Origin: Antennarius striatus
Lineage: Eukaryota; Chordata; Actinopteri; Lophiiformes; Antennariidae
NCBI RefSeq assembly: GCF_040054535.1
Contig: NC_090798.1
Coordinates: 1,864,501-1,928,500 of the forward strand
Length of the DNA: 64,000 nucleotides
Reading direction: 5' to 3'
Below, piece after piece: positions 14,022-27,181 of this stretch; position 1 is the first letter of the stretch; the number at the start of each line of letters is the position of its first letter. Under the pieces are notes generated by a model, which searched no databases, was not told the DNA's origin, and saw only the letters and a list, made by a program, of their open reading frames with translations. The translations under genes were made by a program, and so were the position numbers.

Positions 14022-14875
14022 ACCTCGTCCCACATTTCCTCTGTGGTGTCCATCGTGTTTCCAAAGAAAACATTGACGGCCACGTTGGACACCAGGATAT
14101 CGATTCCCCCACACTGGTCCAGGGTCTTTAACAAAAACAAAATGAAATACGTTCATGTAGACAAAACATCTGAAAACCACAAAACTGTCACTGCTAAAGG
14201 AAAAGAAATACTCACCAGCTGAACCAGTTTTTCTCGGTCTTCCCCTTTACCCACGTTACAGGTGGTCCCGGTCACCCTGATGTTCTGGTTCTGCAGCAGA
14301 GCCACAGCTTTGTCCACGTTAGCTTGGCTCCGACTGCTCACCACCACATGGGCTCCTCTCTGTCCCAGAGCCTGAGCTGCAGCCAGACCGATTCTGAGGA
14401 GGCAAACAGCAGTCATTGCAGTCATTTCAGAGCCAAATTATAAAATCTGCATCATTCTTTCACTTTATTGCTCTTATAAGGAGGTTAGTTTGTGTGTAAA
14501 TGAGAACAATAGGAACAAACTTCAAAAATGAAGGTAAGGCCAAAGGAACAATCCATTTGATTTTAGAGGTCAGCCAAATTCTTATAGGGGAGTTCTCCAA
14601 CACAGATTTACAAGGACAAGGAAGTTGTGCAACAGGGAGACTGACACACAACAAACAACTTTTTTGGGATATGGGCGTCACGGGGAAAGGTTTGAACTCT
14701 TCCTTTCTTCGTGTTCTTTGTATTTCAGAGCAGTAGAGACGGTAAACGTGTGATTTAAATCTCACCCATCCGTGGAGCCGGTGACGACGGCCACCTTCCC
14801 AGAAAAGGTGCTTTGAGACATCCTCATCTGTCCAAGAGTATTGGTCCACAGACTCCTCTTGACACGGCTCGACAT
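12642..14875 (-). CDS. DHRS4-like SDR, copy D
   Basis: Fourth tandem paralogue. Exons (minus strand): 14875-14766, 14393-14216, 14125-14024, 13666-13596, 13485-13434, 13120-12986, 12890-12835 and 12756-12642, giving 272 aa. Differences from copy C in exons 2-8 are silent where I compared them. The N-terminus differs: [15 protein letters not shown] against [15 protein letters not shown]. Loop TGSTDGIG, SNVAV and C-terminal CRL are as in copy C. Intron 1 is of the longer type seen in copy B. Copies C and D look like products of a very recent unequal exchange. Confidence 0.84.
13935..14020. repeat. (GT)n microsatellite in copy D intron 3
   Basis: A pure GT run of about 86 bp, two bases shorter than the copy C array. 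It is the only length difference I noticed within the duplicated block. Confidence 0.98.
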
Positions 14876-15124
14876 CACCTGGAAACCATGGCAGGAATGT
14901 TTTCATGAAGACTTGTCGACTGGGACCGAGGTCATGTCGGTGTACGTGTCTACGAGCTGAATGCTGAGATATGAGTCCAAGCAGATTAAGTGACAAAAGT
15001 TTTATGAATCCCTGAACAAAGAGTTCTGACAACCAAATTCAAGTTTATTCTAATGCATTGAGCGTTAATGTACACACCATGAATGCCAACTTGCCCATAG
15101 TGATGTGATGTAGTGTGATCTTAC

Positions 15125-15256
15125 CTCTGAGCTTTAGGCCTGTTAACCTCAAGTCCTACAGATGTGAAATGTGAGCTGCGAACTTTGATTCAGACGGTGG
15201 AATCAGGTCTTTTTGTTTTGTTTTTTTGGCGTAAATTCCACTTTCAAAATAAAAGC
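15125..15256 (-). promoter_or_regulatory. Copy D promoter and 5' UTR exon
   Basis: Donor AG|GTAAG (minus) ends at 15125. The conserved block GCTTTTATTTTGAAAG is at 15241-15256. Confidence 0.5.
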
Positions 15257-15403
15257 AGCCAAAGCAATTTGCAGTTCATTTATTTGTTTTTACAATCAAG
15301 CCTTCCAGGCTGATAATAAGATTAATTTAAATGTCCAGTATTTACTTTACAGCCTTTTCTAAATGAAGAGTTTATTATACTATAAACTTCAAGACAGGAT
15401 AAA

Positions 15404-15445
15404 TGCTGTCGACTAGAACCCAATCCACATTGCACCGGTCCCATA
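15404..15445 (-). mobile_element. LINE remnant in the D-E spacer
   Basis: About 40 bases match the end of the LINE at 8448-8486 and lead into the same flank (ataaaatactaccgtc). This suggests the LINE was present in the ancestral unit and was later lost here by deletion. Confidence 0.5.
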
Positions 15446-15769
15446 CTGATATAAAATACTACCGTCCCATGTAATATCTTTAATAAAAGAGTTTATTACA
15501 AAACTATCATACTGTGAGAGATTCCTTTTCCATTTGATGTATTTTACATTAAACTCACTTTCTTAAATTGCTTCTGCTATACAAAATATTTATGATAAAT
15601 CTGGTCATACGTGTAAACATTGAAGTTTTCGTAGTTATGATTCTTAGATGAAGCGTGATTCTAGTCCATCTTTACTATGGATGTGTTGAACCAGCACCTC
15701 AGACAGAACTGGAGCAGATCACAATACAATCTTGAATACTGGACTCAGGAAACGCCAATTTTCAGAGGT

Positions 15770-18087
<2,318 letters not shown>

Positions 18088-18402
18088 CACCTGGAAACCA
18101 TGGCAGGAATGTTTTCAAGAAGACACTTGTCGACTGGAGCGCAGGCCCTGTGGATATATGTGTCTACCAGCTAAATTCTGAGTTAAAAGTCTATGTAGAT
18201 TAAGTGACAAAAGTTTTATTAATCACTTAAAGATCAATATTCGACTAGCAAAAAAGGCAATCATAAAATAATTGATTGATAGTGCAAAAAAAACAAAACA
18301 AAACTGACAATCTAAGGTAAGTTTATTCTAATGCAATGAGCGTCATTGTGAACATCATGAACGCCAATTAGCAAATAATGATGTGATGCAGTGTGATCTT
18401 AC

Positions 18403-18527
18403 CTCTGAGCTTTAAACACCTCTTCACCTGAAGTCCTACAGACGTGAGAGGTGACGAGCCTCAAACTTTGGTTCCGACTGTGAAATCGGTGTTTTCCGGA
18501 AGGAAATTGTGCTTTCAAAATAAAAGC
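18403..18527 (-). promoter_or_regulatory. Copy E promoter and 5' UTR exon
   Basis: Donor AG|GTAAG (minus) ends at 18403. The shared block GCTTTTATTTTGAAAG is at 18512-18527. Homology between units fades near 18640, the right edge of the array. Confidence 0.5.
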
Positions 18528-18878
18528 GACAAAGTAATTTGCAGTTCATTCATTTAATTTTACGGCCTCCTCCAGGATAACAATACAATTAATTTAGATG
18601 TGTACTACAGTATTTACTTTACTGACTAATAATAGTAAAGCACTCCTTCTCTGTAGGCTTACTTCGGTTCTTTTTGTTAATGGTTGATGAGGATAAAAAA
18701 ATTTAAAACAATAGCAGGTCAACAACAAATCATAAATATTGACCTGATGCGCTATATTCGGTATGTTTTTGTAATACATAGTGGTAGTGGTTGAGGGAAG
18801 AGTCATGGATTCATTTTTAGTCCACAAGATGACAGCAGAGAGCGCTAAATCATCTCCAGTCATATCCACGTTATCATG

Positions 18879-18890
18879 TGACGTCACGTG
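18879..18890 (+). promoter_or_regulatory. Palindromic CRE fused to E-box
   Basis: TGACGTCA at 18879-18886 runs into CACGTG at 18885-18890. This is a perfect match to the CREB/ATF and bHLH-zip consensus sites. Function is inferred only. Confidence 0.4.
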
Positions 18891-18975
18891 TGAAAACAAT
18901 AATTGCTTGTGACGTTTCTGAATTCACTTGCAGCTTGTTTGAGCTCAAACTCTCTTTCCTGTCTTTACTTCCGAC

Positions 18976-19022
18976 CATATCTTCAAGACCTACAACCTCC
19001 AGTAGTAGGTCTTGAAGATGTG
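18976..19022. repeat. 18-bp inverted repeat (hairpin)
   Basis: Arms at 18976-18993 and 19005-19022 are reverse complements with one mismatch, around an 11-base loop. Confidence 0.85.
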
Positions 19023-19358
19023 ATTTGTGGATCATTTTGAGGTTTTCCAATCAGAAAAGACCTGAACTAAAGAAAATTCTACACTTTTATGCAGTAACCT
19101 GTCTAAATAATAGATCTATTTGGTAGCATATGTTTATTTGTTAAATATGTCATAAAAATTATCATAAAAGTGTGACGTTTTGTGGACTTTACTTACCGAT
19201 TGTGTAGCTAGTTTGAAGAACCTAGGCCATACTTCTTCCTTTTGCCACATCCTACCTGTGTGAGATGTAATTTTCTTATGTGGCCTCAATCAAAAGAAAA
19301 TACAGATCAAACGTACACAGTTAAGGTGCTTGAATAAAAAAAGTTATACTTAAATTAT

Positions 19359-19484
<126 letters not shown>

Positions 19485-19705
19485 CCTGTAAAGGTGGTTT
19501 GGTATTTATTTCTCATTCTAAAACAGGTTGAAGTTCCTGAAAACATATTTTTATTTTATCAAAAAAGTTCAGGATTGTATTAAATACAATGCTGTTCGAC
19601 AGTGTCGTAGAGCTGTTTATTCAAACATAAATAAATATTTACTTGTCCTACTGTGGTGACGCCATGTCCCGCCCTACTCTACCACTGATTTGCTTAACAT
19701 TTAAA

Positions 19706-19727
19706 TGACGTCACTTCTGTAGCCAAT
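19706..19727 (+). promoter_or_regulatory. CRE and CCAAT box upstream of efs
   Basis: TGACGTCA at 19706-19713 is followed by CCAAT at 19723-19727, some 300 bases upstream of the probable first efs exon end at 20010. Confidence 0.4.
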
Positions 19728-20684
19728 CCCGCTGTCAGAATTGCAAGTGTAGGTAAAACGTCATCATTCTGTACCAATCAACGGAAGGGTAAGGCAGGCT
19801 TTGACTTCACCATAGTAGAAGAAGTACGTCTGATCCGATCTTACCATGATAGCGGATAACGTCACCCCTGAAGGAGGCGGAGATAATTTTGTTGTCATCG
19901 CCTTGTCTGATTGAACGTTTGTGGTCGCGGATTTTCACGCCTGAAAAAGAAGTGATTCCACGTATCACAGACTCTCCGCCGATACGAAGTTCGTCGGCTT
20001 TAAAAACAAGGTAATAAACATTATTTTTACAACTAACGTGCTAAAATGACTCGGCTAGCAAATCATCGGTGTTACCCGGCGGAGCCATTGTTGCTTTGCA
20101 CGTAATTTGAGCGTTAGCAGTGAAAGCGAATGAAGATTAACCAGCGCTAACCTAGCTAGCGTTATCTAGCTAGTGCTAGCTGCTTATATCAGGCCGCTTC
20201 GATACAGTCAAAGCTAAAATATCGATGAATTAACAACTCTGCCTTCGTTATGTAGCTAATTATAGAGGTTTCGTTCGATATCCAGGTCACATCATTGCTA
20301 AGCTAACGGTGAGTTTTCTCTTAAACGGACGGAATTGAACGCAACGTTTCTGGGCGTGGAAAAGACAGACAGGTGTTACAGCTGTCTGTCGCTCCGACGT
20401 CACTCCACGCTCGTCTTTCAACGCGGTGCTCTCTTATAATAAACAAGCTGTGTGAAAAAAGCCTTTCTGCGTCCATCGTAAAGATTCCTATGAAGGTGGA
20501 GACGACGAGGCGTCCGGACCTTGAGATGAGTCCCACCCGGACCCAGCTGCGTGTCCCCCCCCGGCTGTCTCTGGCGATCAGCACACCCCCGAAACCACAG
20601 CTGAGATGAATGGATGACCCAGACTCATCAGGATATTTTATTTCTAATTTTTCTGAGACATAACTGTTTGGAAATTCAACAACC

Positions 20685-23600
20685 ATGTCCGTGTCCGTGA
20701 GTACAGTATTTCCCTTTTTTTTTATTTATTTTACTTTTAATTCATTTGCAGTTCCTGTTAGGGAATCACGTGATTAGGTTGAACTGAATCTAGAATTTTT
20801 CGCTTTTTATCAACGTTATCTTATCATTTTTATTCTTTTATCTCGTCTTTATTGACTCTCTTACTGTTCCAATGGGGTCCCACATGGCTCAGTGGAGCCT
20901 AGCTGTCCCCAGGGGGTTGGTTTTGAAAATGAAAGGGGGGGCCTGACTCTTTGGCTTTGGGTTGGCAATTAAGTCCTAAAGAGCTTGGGACAGATGTGCC
21001 TCTTATCCCCTCCCCCCTCCCTATCATCTCCCTCATTACCATTAGGCGGTTGTGTTCATGAGATCATTGATCCTCCTTCACTTTCTCCTCATTTTTGACA
21101 CGGCTAGTTTGTCACCAAGCTTGGTTTTTAATTTTGGATCATCACATCGCGTCCTTCTGCCTCCTGCGAGGAGTTTTAACGAGATCTTCCCTGTTCACTC
21201 CTATTCACTCCATTCAGCAGCTCCACACAATCAAGCTTTTTATACCCCTTCCTTGTTGTTGCCATGTCGCTGCAGTTGTTGATGGTGCGCAAATGTTAGA
21301 CACGTTTGTACGAATCTAGAATCCTGTTTTCTCATGGTTTGTGTGTTCTTCGGTTCATGAATGGGAGGATGTGTGTTTGTGATTTCTGCTCTCACCCTCT
21401 GTCAGACTGTTTTGGCGAAGGCGCTGTTTGACAACACGGCGGAGAGCCCGGAGGAGCTGGCGTTCCGTAAGGGAGACATCTTGATGGTTCTGGAGCAGGA
21501 GCAGAGCGGCGGGCCGGGTTGGTGGCTCTGCTCCCTGCACGGCAGACAAGGAATCGCCCCCGCTAACCGATTGCGACTCCTCCAGACCGCCCCACCGCCG
21601 GGCTCAGAACCACGACACGGCTCCGTCGAGGACTCGGTCTACCTGTCGCCTGGCGTCCCGCTGGTTATCAGTAGTGCAGAGGATGTGGACGGAGTGTATC
21701 GCTCCCCGCCAGGCGTCGGCGAGGGACGAGGACTCGGAGTTGCCTCGAGACCAGGGGAGCTTCGCCGAGCAGAGGTCGGGCGTCCGCGTTCCCACTCCAG
21801 CTCCGGCGCCCGCCCCAGACCCGACTGGGACATCGGGGTGGCAGGTCGTCCACGTTCGCCGTCTCTGAAAGGACGAGGCACGGAAATGACCGGAACACTT
21901 AGTCAGATTCCATCGGCTCAGCTTTCCAGGCAGCCGGGGGCTTTGATGGCTTCAGAACCCAAGTACCTCCCCCCCTCCGGAGCTTCCAGGGCAGCCAATG
22001 AAGCGGAAGACACCACATATCTCGTCCCCAGAGAAACACTAACCGGACACTCGGACGACTGTTACTTGGTGCCCAAAGGTACGCCCCTCGCAGGTGATGA
22101 TGTCTACCAATCCCCGACATCGGGGGCTGCAGCTAATGGACCCGGCGCCCCCCAACCCAAAACGAACCAGGAAACCCCTGGGATGTATCACACCCCCACC
22201 CCCGTGGGAGCAAGCCTTCATCGGACGTCAGCCATAGCTTTGGCCCACCAGCACCCATCTCCGTTAACCCCTTCGCAAGCCTCCCCCAGACCTCTACTGA
22301 AGGGACCTCAACCCAACCCCGCCGCAGCCAGGGGCAAACCGGGCCTCGCCTGCCACCGGGGGGGGTCTCCGTTGCTGGTGAGAACCGGGCAGATCAGGGT
22401 ACCCGGGTCGCCAAATTTCGCCCGCAAACCCCCACCGCCGGCGCCTCCGGTGAGGGGGGTCACCAAGAAGGAACCGCAGCCGCCAGCAGCAGCAGCGCCA
22501 GCATCAACCGACTCGGTCCTGAAACCAGCGGGTCATGTGACGTCTCAGGCAGACGGAGCTCAGAGCAACGAGGACAAGATGAACAACGGCCTCGAGAAAA
22601 GCAGCAATGGGCAAAACAACAAAGGAGAAAATCTGGATTATTCTGACGCTGTGGACGATCAGGTTTGTGAAACGCACCAAACAAGTTTTATATCTGATGG
22701 TGTTATTTATGCATGTGAATACATTTAACCTGCTCATATGATATATTTTACATTAGGGTGTGTCAGTGGAACGATGTGGCATGTTGTGGAAGTTTCATTC
22801 ACTTTAAAATAAAAAAACAGGTCTAAATCTCACTTTACCTGCACTCATAATTAGGATTTGTAACTTTGATTTCTTGGCAGGTGTATGATACCCCTCCCCG
22901 GGGCAGGTGGCAGCGCCCGGTGTTAACTGATGACGGCATTTACGACACCCCTCGCAGCGTCCCACAACCAGTCGACGCTGAGACGGAGGTAGAGACGCTT
23001 CACATCTTAACGGACTCCTATTGTTAATGCAGTCTCCAAACTGTCAACCGACGCTTCGCAGAAGTTTTTTCTCCTGCGTTTTCTTGTCTGATTTACGTTT
23101 TTTTGCTTTCCTTTGAAACGTTTTTGATGAATCAGAAATGAGAACCGTGGCAAACAGAAATAATGAATTCATGTCGGCACAAGCAAAATGATTCATCAGT
23201 GAGGAGGTGACTATCAGACGCTGATCCCTGTCGTTCGCCGTTTCTTCCCACATTCCCCCATACGTTGCCCCCCCCTCCCCTCCATTGGAGGCAGGGCCAC
23301 ACCTGTTTCTGTCTGGAAGCCTGTCTTTCTAGTCCAAATGCTGTTACTATTTTCTTTCAGTCACGCCCATCTGTCAGGGCCATGCCAAGGCCAGACCGCC
23401 AGCGCCCCCCTCCCCCCCACTCAGCGGTCCCTCCTAAGATTACTTGAATGTGTCTGCCAGCTGTTAGAATATATATTTCCTTTTGCCAGCAAATGCTTCT
23501 GCACGAGTTGGAAGGAGAATGAATGTGTGTCGGGTCAGTTCAAAAGTTTGGAGATCAGCTCACATGTCAGACGTTTAACCCTCCAAACTTATCGTAAAAA

Positions 23601-26600
23601 ATTGTATTGAATGCAAATAGTAGAATGCAGTATTTTCTGCACTATAAGGGGCACTGGATTATAAAACAGACTGGATTATAAAGGGCACTGGATTATAAGG
23701 GGCACTGGATTATAAGGGGCACTGGATTATAAGGGGCACTGTCAGTTTTTGAGAATATTACAGGTTTTTAGGTGCGCCTATAGTGCGGAAAATACTGTAA
23801 TCACAGTTGTATATTAAAGAATATTCTGTCCGCCCCCCCTGTTTGCAGGTATATGATGTCCCCACCATCATTCTGAACGTGTCGGCGTCCGACTTCCCGC
23901 CCGATGACGTTGATGACGACGTGTACAGCGTTCCCACGCTTCCAGGTGTTCCTCTGGGCGCAGGAGAGTCCACCGCTGGTCTCCCTGGGGAGGACGCGGC
24001 TCAGGTCTATCGGATCCCCGGACCCGGGAAACAAACCAGTATTATGGGTCCTGACCTGGATTCCTCTGAGCCCGACTGCGGCATCTACGACATGCCCGCT
24101 CTGACCTCTGACGTCCTCCCCCACTCGCTGTCGTCCTCCTCTACCTCGACCCGCCGCCTGTCCGTCTCCAGTAACGGCTCAGGCGATGTTCAGTGGCGAG
24201 CCCTGCTCTCCAGCCTCGTCCAATCGGTTCTCAGCACGGCCTCCTGCCCCGCCCCCACCCTGTCATCACGGGACTTGGCCACCTCGCTGGCTGAAATCCT
24301 CTCGACCTGGAAAGCCAATCATCCGGACGACCCCCCGCCTCCTCTGCAGCAGGCATGGGCTCGACTGTCAGACCTCCTGCCCGCGCTGTCCGCCATCGGC
24401 AACGCCCCCCCATCCGAAGGGCTCTTGCTGCTGGTCCAGCGCTCCCTGGAGGAAAGCACCCTCCTCTTACAGGCTCAGGGCCGCCCCCGCCTGCCGTCTC
24501 AAGAATCCCTGTCCCGCAGGCCGCTGCCTGCACTACCAGTGCCTGATGGGAAATCCTCAGGTGGCGGAATGGGCTCGCGTAAAGGTAGCTGGATCCAGGA
24601 GAGGCCTCTGCCCCCCACCCCTCAGCCTTCCTTCCCTTTGCCTTCCACCACGGCGACGGTGACGTTGACGGTCGGCCCCGTTGCCGGGGAAGACGACCCT
24701 AGCAACGAGTACGCCGGGATCGGCTTGACACCCATGCCCGCCCCCATCCTGAACGGAGACAGTGTTGGATACGTCAAACTGCAGGTACAGCGTCTGGACG
24801 GGGTCATGTGACATGTTTTATGTCCTTCATGGAATGATCTCAGGTTCATATAGAGCAGGGGGGGTCAAACTCATTTTCACCGAGGGCCACATCAGCATAA
24901 CAGCTGTCCTCACAGGGCCAGATGTAACTAGTTAATGTAACTAAATGTAACTCAATATAATGTAAAATAAATGTAACTACTCCTTAATGTTAAATAACTG
25001 AATTTATTACTTATTCAAGTTCCAAACATTACAGTTAGACAGAAAAAATGTTTGTTTCTCTGTTCTAACATAAATCCTTTTAATTTGTCAGGTTATTAAA
25101 CCCACAGAACTCCATCAATCAAGGATCAAACTATCAATCAATAAAGAAAAATAACATCAGACACAAGTTAGGACGTTAACTTTGTTCACTACGTTTTTGT
25201 CAAAGTTGAAATGAGCTGAATTACTACAGTATGGGAAATGTAGTTTTTGTTCAAAGCACACTTTTTACCTATTTATTTCTTGGCACTCTGACCTTTTATG
25301 CTCTCGCGGGCCACATAAAATGATATGGAGGGCCACATTTGGCCCCTGGGGCCTCGAGTTTTGACGCATGTGATATAGATCATGTTTACAGTACAAACTG
25401 AGTTTGCCAACATGTTTGATTCTTCTTCCCCCCCCCACTAAAGGGTAAACCCGAGCCGCCTTTCGATGCTCTGACAGAGAACAGACAAACGCAAACAATC
25501 ACCGCCGAGCCGAGGGTGAGTTTCACGCTCTGCGTTTCCACGCATGAGCTCCTACTGTTATTTTTGTCTGTCTCTGTTTTTGTTGTACTGGGAGCCACAC
25601 AGTAGGTTCACACATTGATTGTCTGGATGTTCACAGTGCGCTGTGTGTTTACCAATGAGCACAGTGACTCATTAATCCACCTCGCAGCCGCTCTTTGGCT
25701 CCCGACGTGCTCAAAAACAACCTTCGCTCTCCGCTTTAACGACTTTTCAGGACTTTTTCCCCACTATCACATCAAACTCTTTGATTTTTGTCGCCTCAAT
25801 CGATACTAACGTCCAACCATTCGCTTGTCCCCAATGAACACCAGCACAATTCATTGACATTTCTGGCTTTCTGTCAAGATTAAAAGCTGGAGACTTGTAG
25901 CAACACATATGAGGAAAAACATTACCAGTACATTGTCTTGCGTAATTTCTTGGAAGTCGGTTTTGCCTCTGCTGCTCGAGGCTGAGGTCATGATTTCTTA
26001 TCCTCAGTTTGCTCCTCGCTCGACTCCTCGGTTGAGCCGAAGAAGATGAACAAGAGGTCAGTTGTGAAGCTTTAACAATCTTGCCTTACATCGACTGGAG
26101 GCTGCGGGACAACGGCTGATGGAATAGCACAGTCACTCTTTTTAACAGCAGCACTTTCGCTTACTGTTGATGCTTGTGTCTGATTATTAAGGTCAGCCTC
26201 AGACTTCCTGTCGAAATTTAGACAAAACTTAGCTTCACGTGTTTGGTTTTCCAGACACAGACGTTCAGGGATTATTAACGTTTTACTTCTTGCGGTTTGA
26301 GGCAGATCTGGAAAGTATTTTCCGATCATTTTGGTTTTAGCCAGGAATGCTAAAGTCTGAGTCCTTTTTTTGTTTTACCAAAAATCTATTCGCTTTAATG
26401 TCATTTTAAAAAAAAGGGAGGTTAAAATCGGCAAATTAACTAATTATAATTATAGAAAATATGTGGCTTCTCAATCAAAAAACATGTTTGATACAGCAAT
26501 TAGCTTAAACCATACTTATCTAGATTAATTCCCTGCTGTTTTAGGGATTCAAATGGAATTTTTTTGTCATCTCAAAAGGAGAAGTCTACATCTAGTGATG

Positions 26601-27181
26601 GCAGCGCGTCTTTTTATCGTTCCTTCACAAATCCCCGATTTTCATTTCTGTTTCTTTACAGGTGAACCCTTCCCCCGCTCTCCCGGTGACCCTCTCCCTG
26701 GAGGATTCGGAGCTGCTGTCGTTTTATTCCTCCCAGAGCCTCGCTCACCTCTCCTGCCTGGCGGACGCCATCGACGTGCTCTTCAGCAGCGTGCAGGGGA
26801 ACCAACCGCCGCGCGTCTTCGTCGCCAGGGGGAAGAGCCTCATCGTGACGGCGCACAAGCTGGTGTTCATCGGGGACACGCTGTCCCGCCTCCTGACCTC
26901 TGCCGACCTGCGGGCCAAAGTACGTAGAGAAACCAGACATCTTGTCGCCTTTCTCAGGTGTTTGTAATAACCCCCCCCCCCTCCCACGACTTCAGATCAC
27001 AACCTCGGGGGGTCGACTCTGCCAGGCCTTGAAGTCGGTCGTCGTGGCGACAAAGGGCGCCGCGCAAAACTACCCATCAGTATCAGCCACTCAGGAGATG
27101 GTGGACTGCGTCGCCGAGCTTTCCCAGCAAGCAGCGGGCTTCTCCACTCTGCTTCAGCGTCTGGCAGAAATATCGTCGTGA
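20685..27181 (+). CDS. efs: Embryonal Fyn-associated substrate (Cas-family adaptor)
   Basis: A docking protein that links Src-family kinases and FAK to downstream SH2 adaptors. Exons: 20685-20696, 21406-22662, 22881-22988, 23849-24784, 25444-25515, 26662-26919 and 26996-27181, giving 942 aa with phase intact (human EFS 561). SH3 domain is at about residues 5-63 (ALFDNTAESPEELAFRKGD). The substrate domain carries 13 YxxP motifs, such as VYDTP, IYDTP, VYDVP and IYDMP. It is followed by SLSRRPLPALPVP and ERPLPPTPQP, ligands for Src SH3 domains. The C-terminal focal-adhesion-targeting-like helical domain is 796-942 (QGNQPPRVFVARGKSL). The Src SH2 motif YDYVHL of human EFS is reduced to GYVKLQ. 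The name is supported by SLSRRPLPALPVP, by the C-terminal domain and by synteny. Two MITEs lie in introns 3 and 4. Confidence 0.92.
23628..23797. mobile_element. Short MITE with GGATTATAAGGG repeats
   Basis: Terminal inverted repeats: CAGTATTTTCTGCACTATA at the left, and the complement of CAGTATTTTCCGCACTATAG at the right. The interior is four to five tandem copies of a roughly 18-bp ggattataaggggcactg unit. This is a familiar non-autonomous DNA transposon type in fish. No target duplication is clear. It lies in efs intron 3. Confidence 0.75.
24856..25372 (+). mobile_element. hAT-like non-autonomous element, copy 1
   Basis: Starts CAGGGGGGGTCAAACTCA and ends with the imperfect complement (GAGTTTTGACGCATGTG). 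Both ends carry a GGGCCACAT motif. Flanks are ATATAGAG and ATATAGAT (7 of 8 match), as expected for a hAT 8-bp target duplication. It lies in efs intron 4. No transposase is present. Confidence 0.72.

Larger units (their letters stand above)
14876..15769. other. Copy D upstream region and D-E spacer
   Basis: Copy D promoter region, then a shorter spacer. At about 15404-15445 a short stretch (gctgtcgact and cccaatccacattg) matches the distal end of the LINE seen in the B-C and C-D spacers. Most of that element is missing here. I see no gene. Confidence 0.55.

Noticed and set aside
21604-22221. Minus-strand ORFs opposite efs exon 2
   Set aside because: Antisense shadows of a proline-rich coding exon, without homology.
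23669-23742. Regularly repeated units that could suggest a CRISPR array
   Set aside because: There are no unique spacers, and the units form the inside of a MITE in a vertebrate intron.
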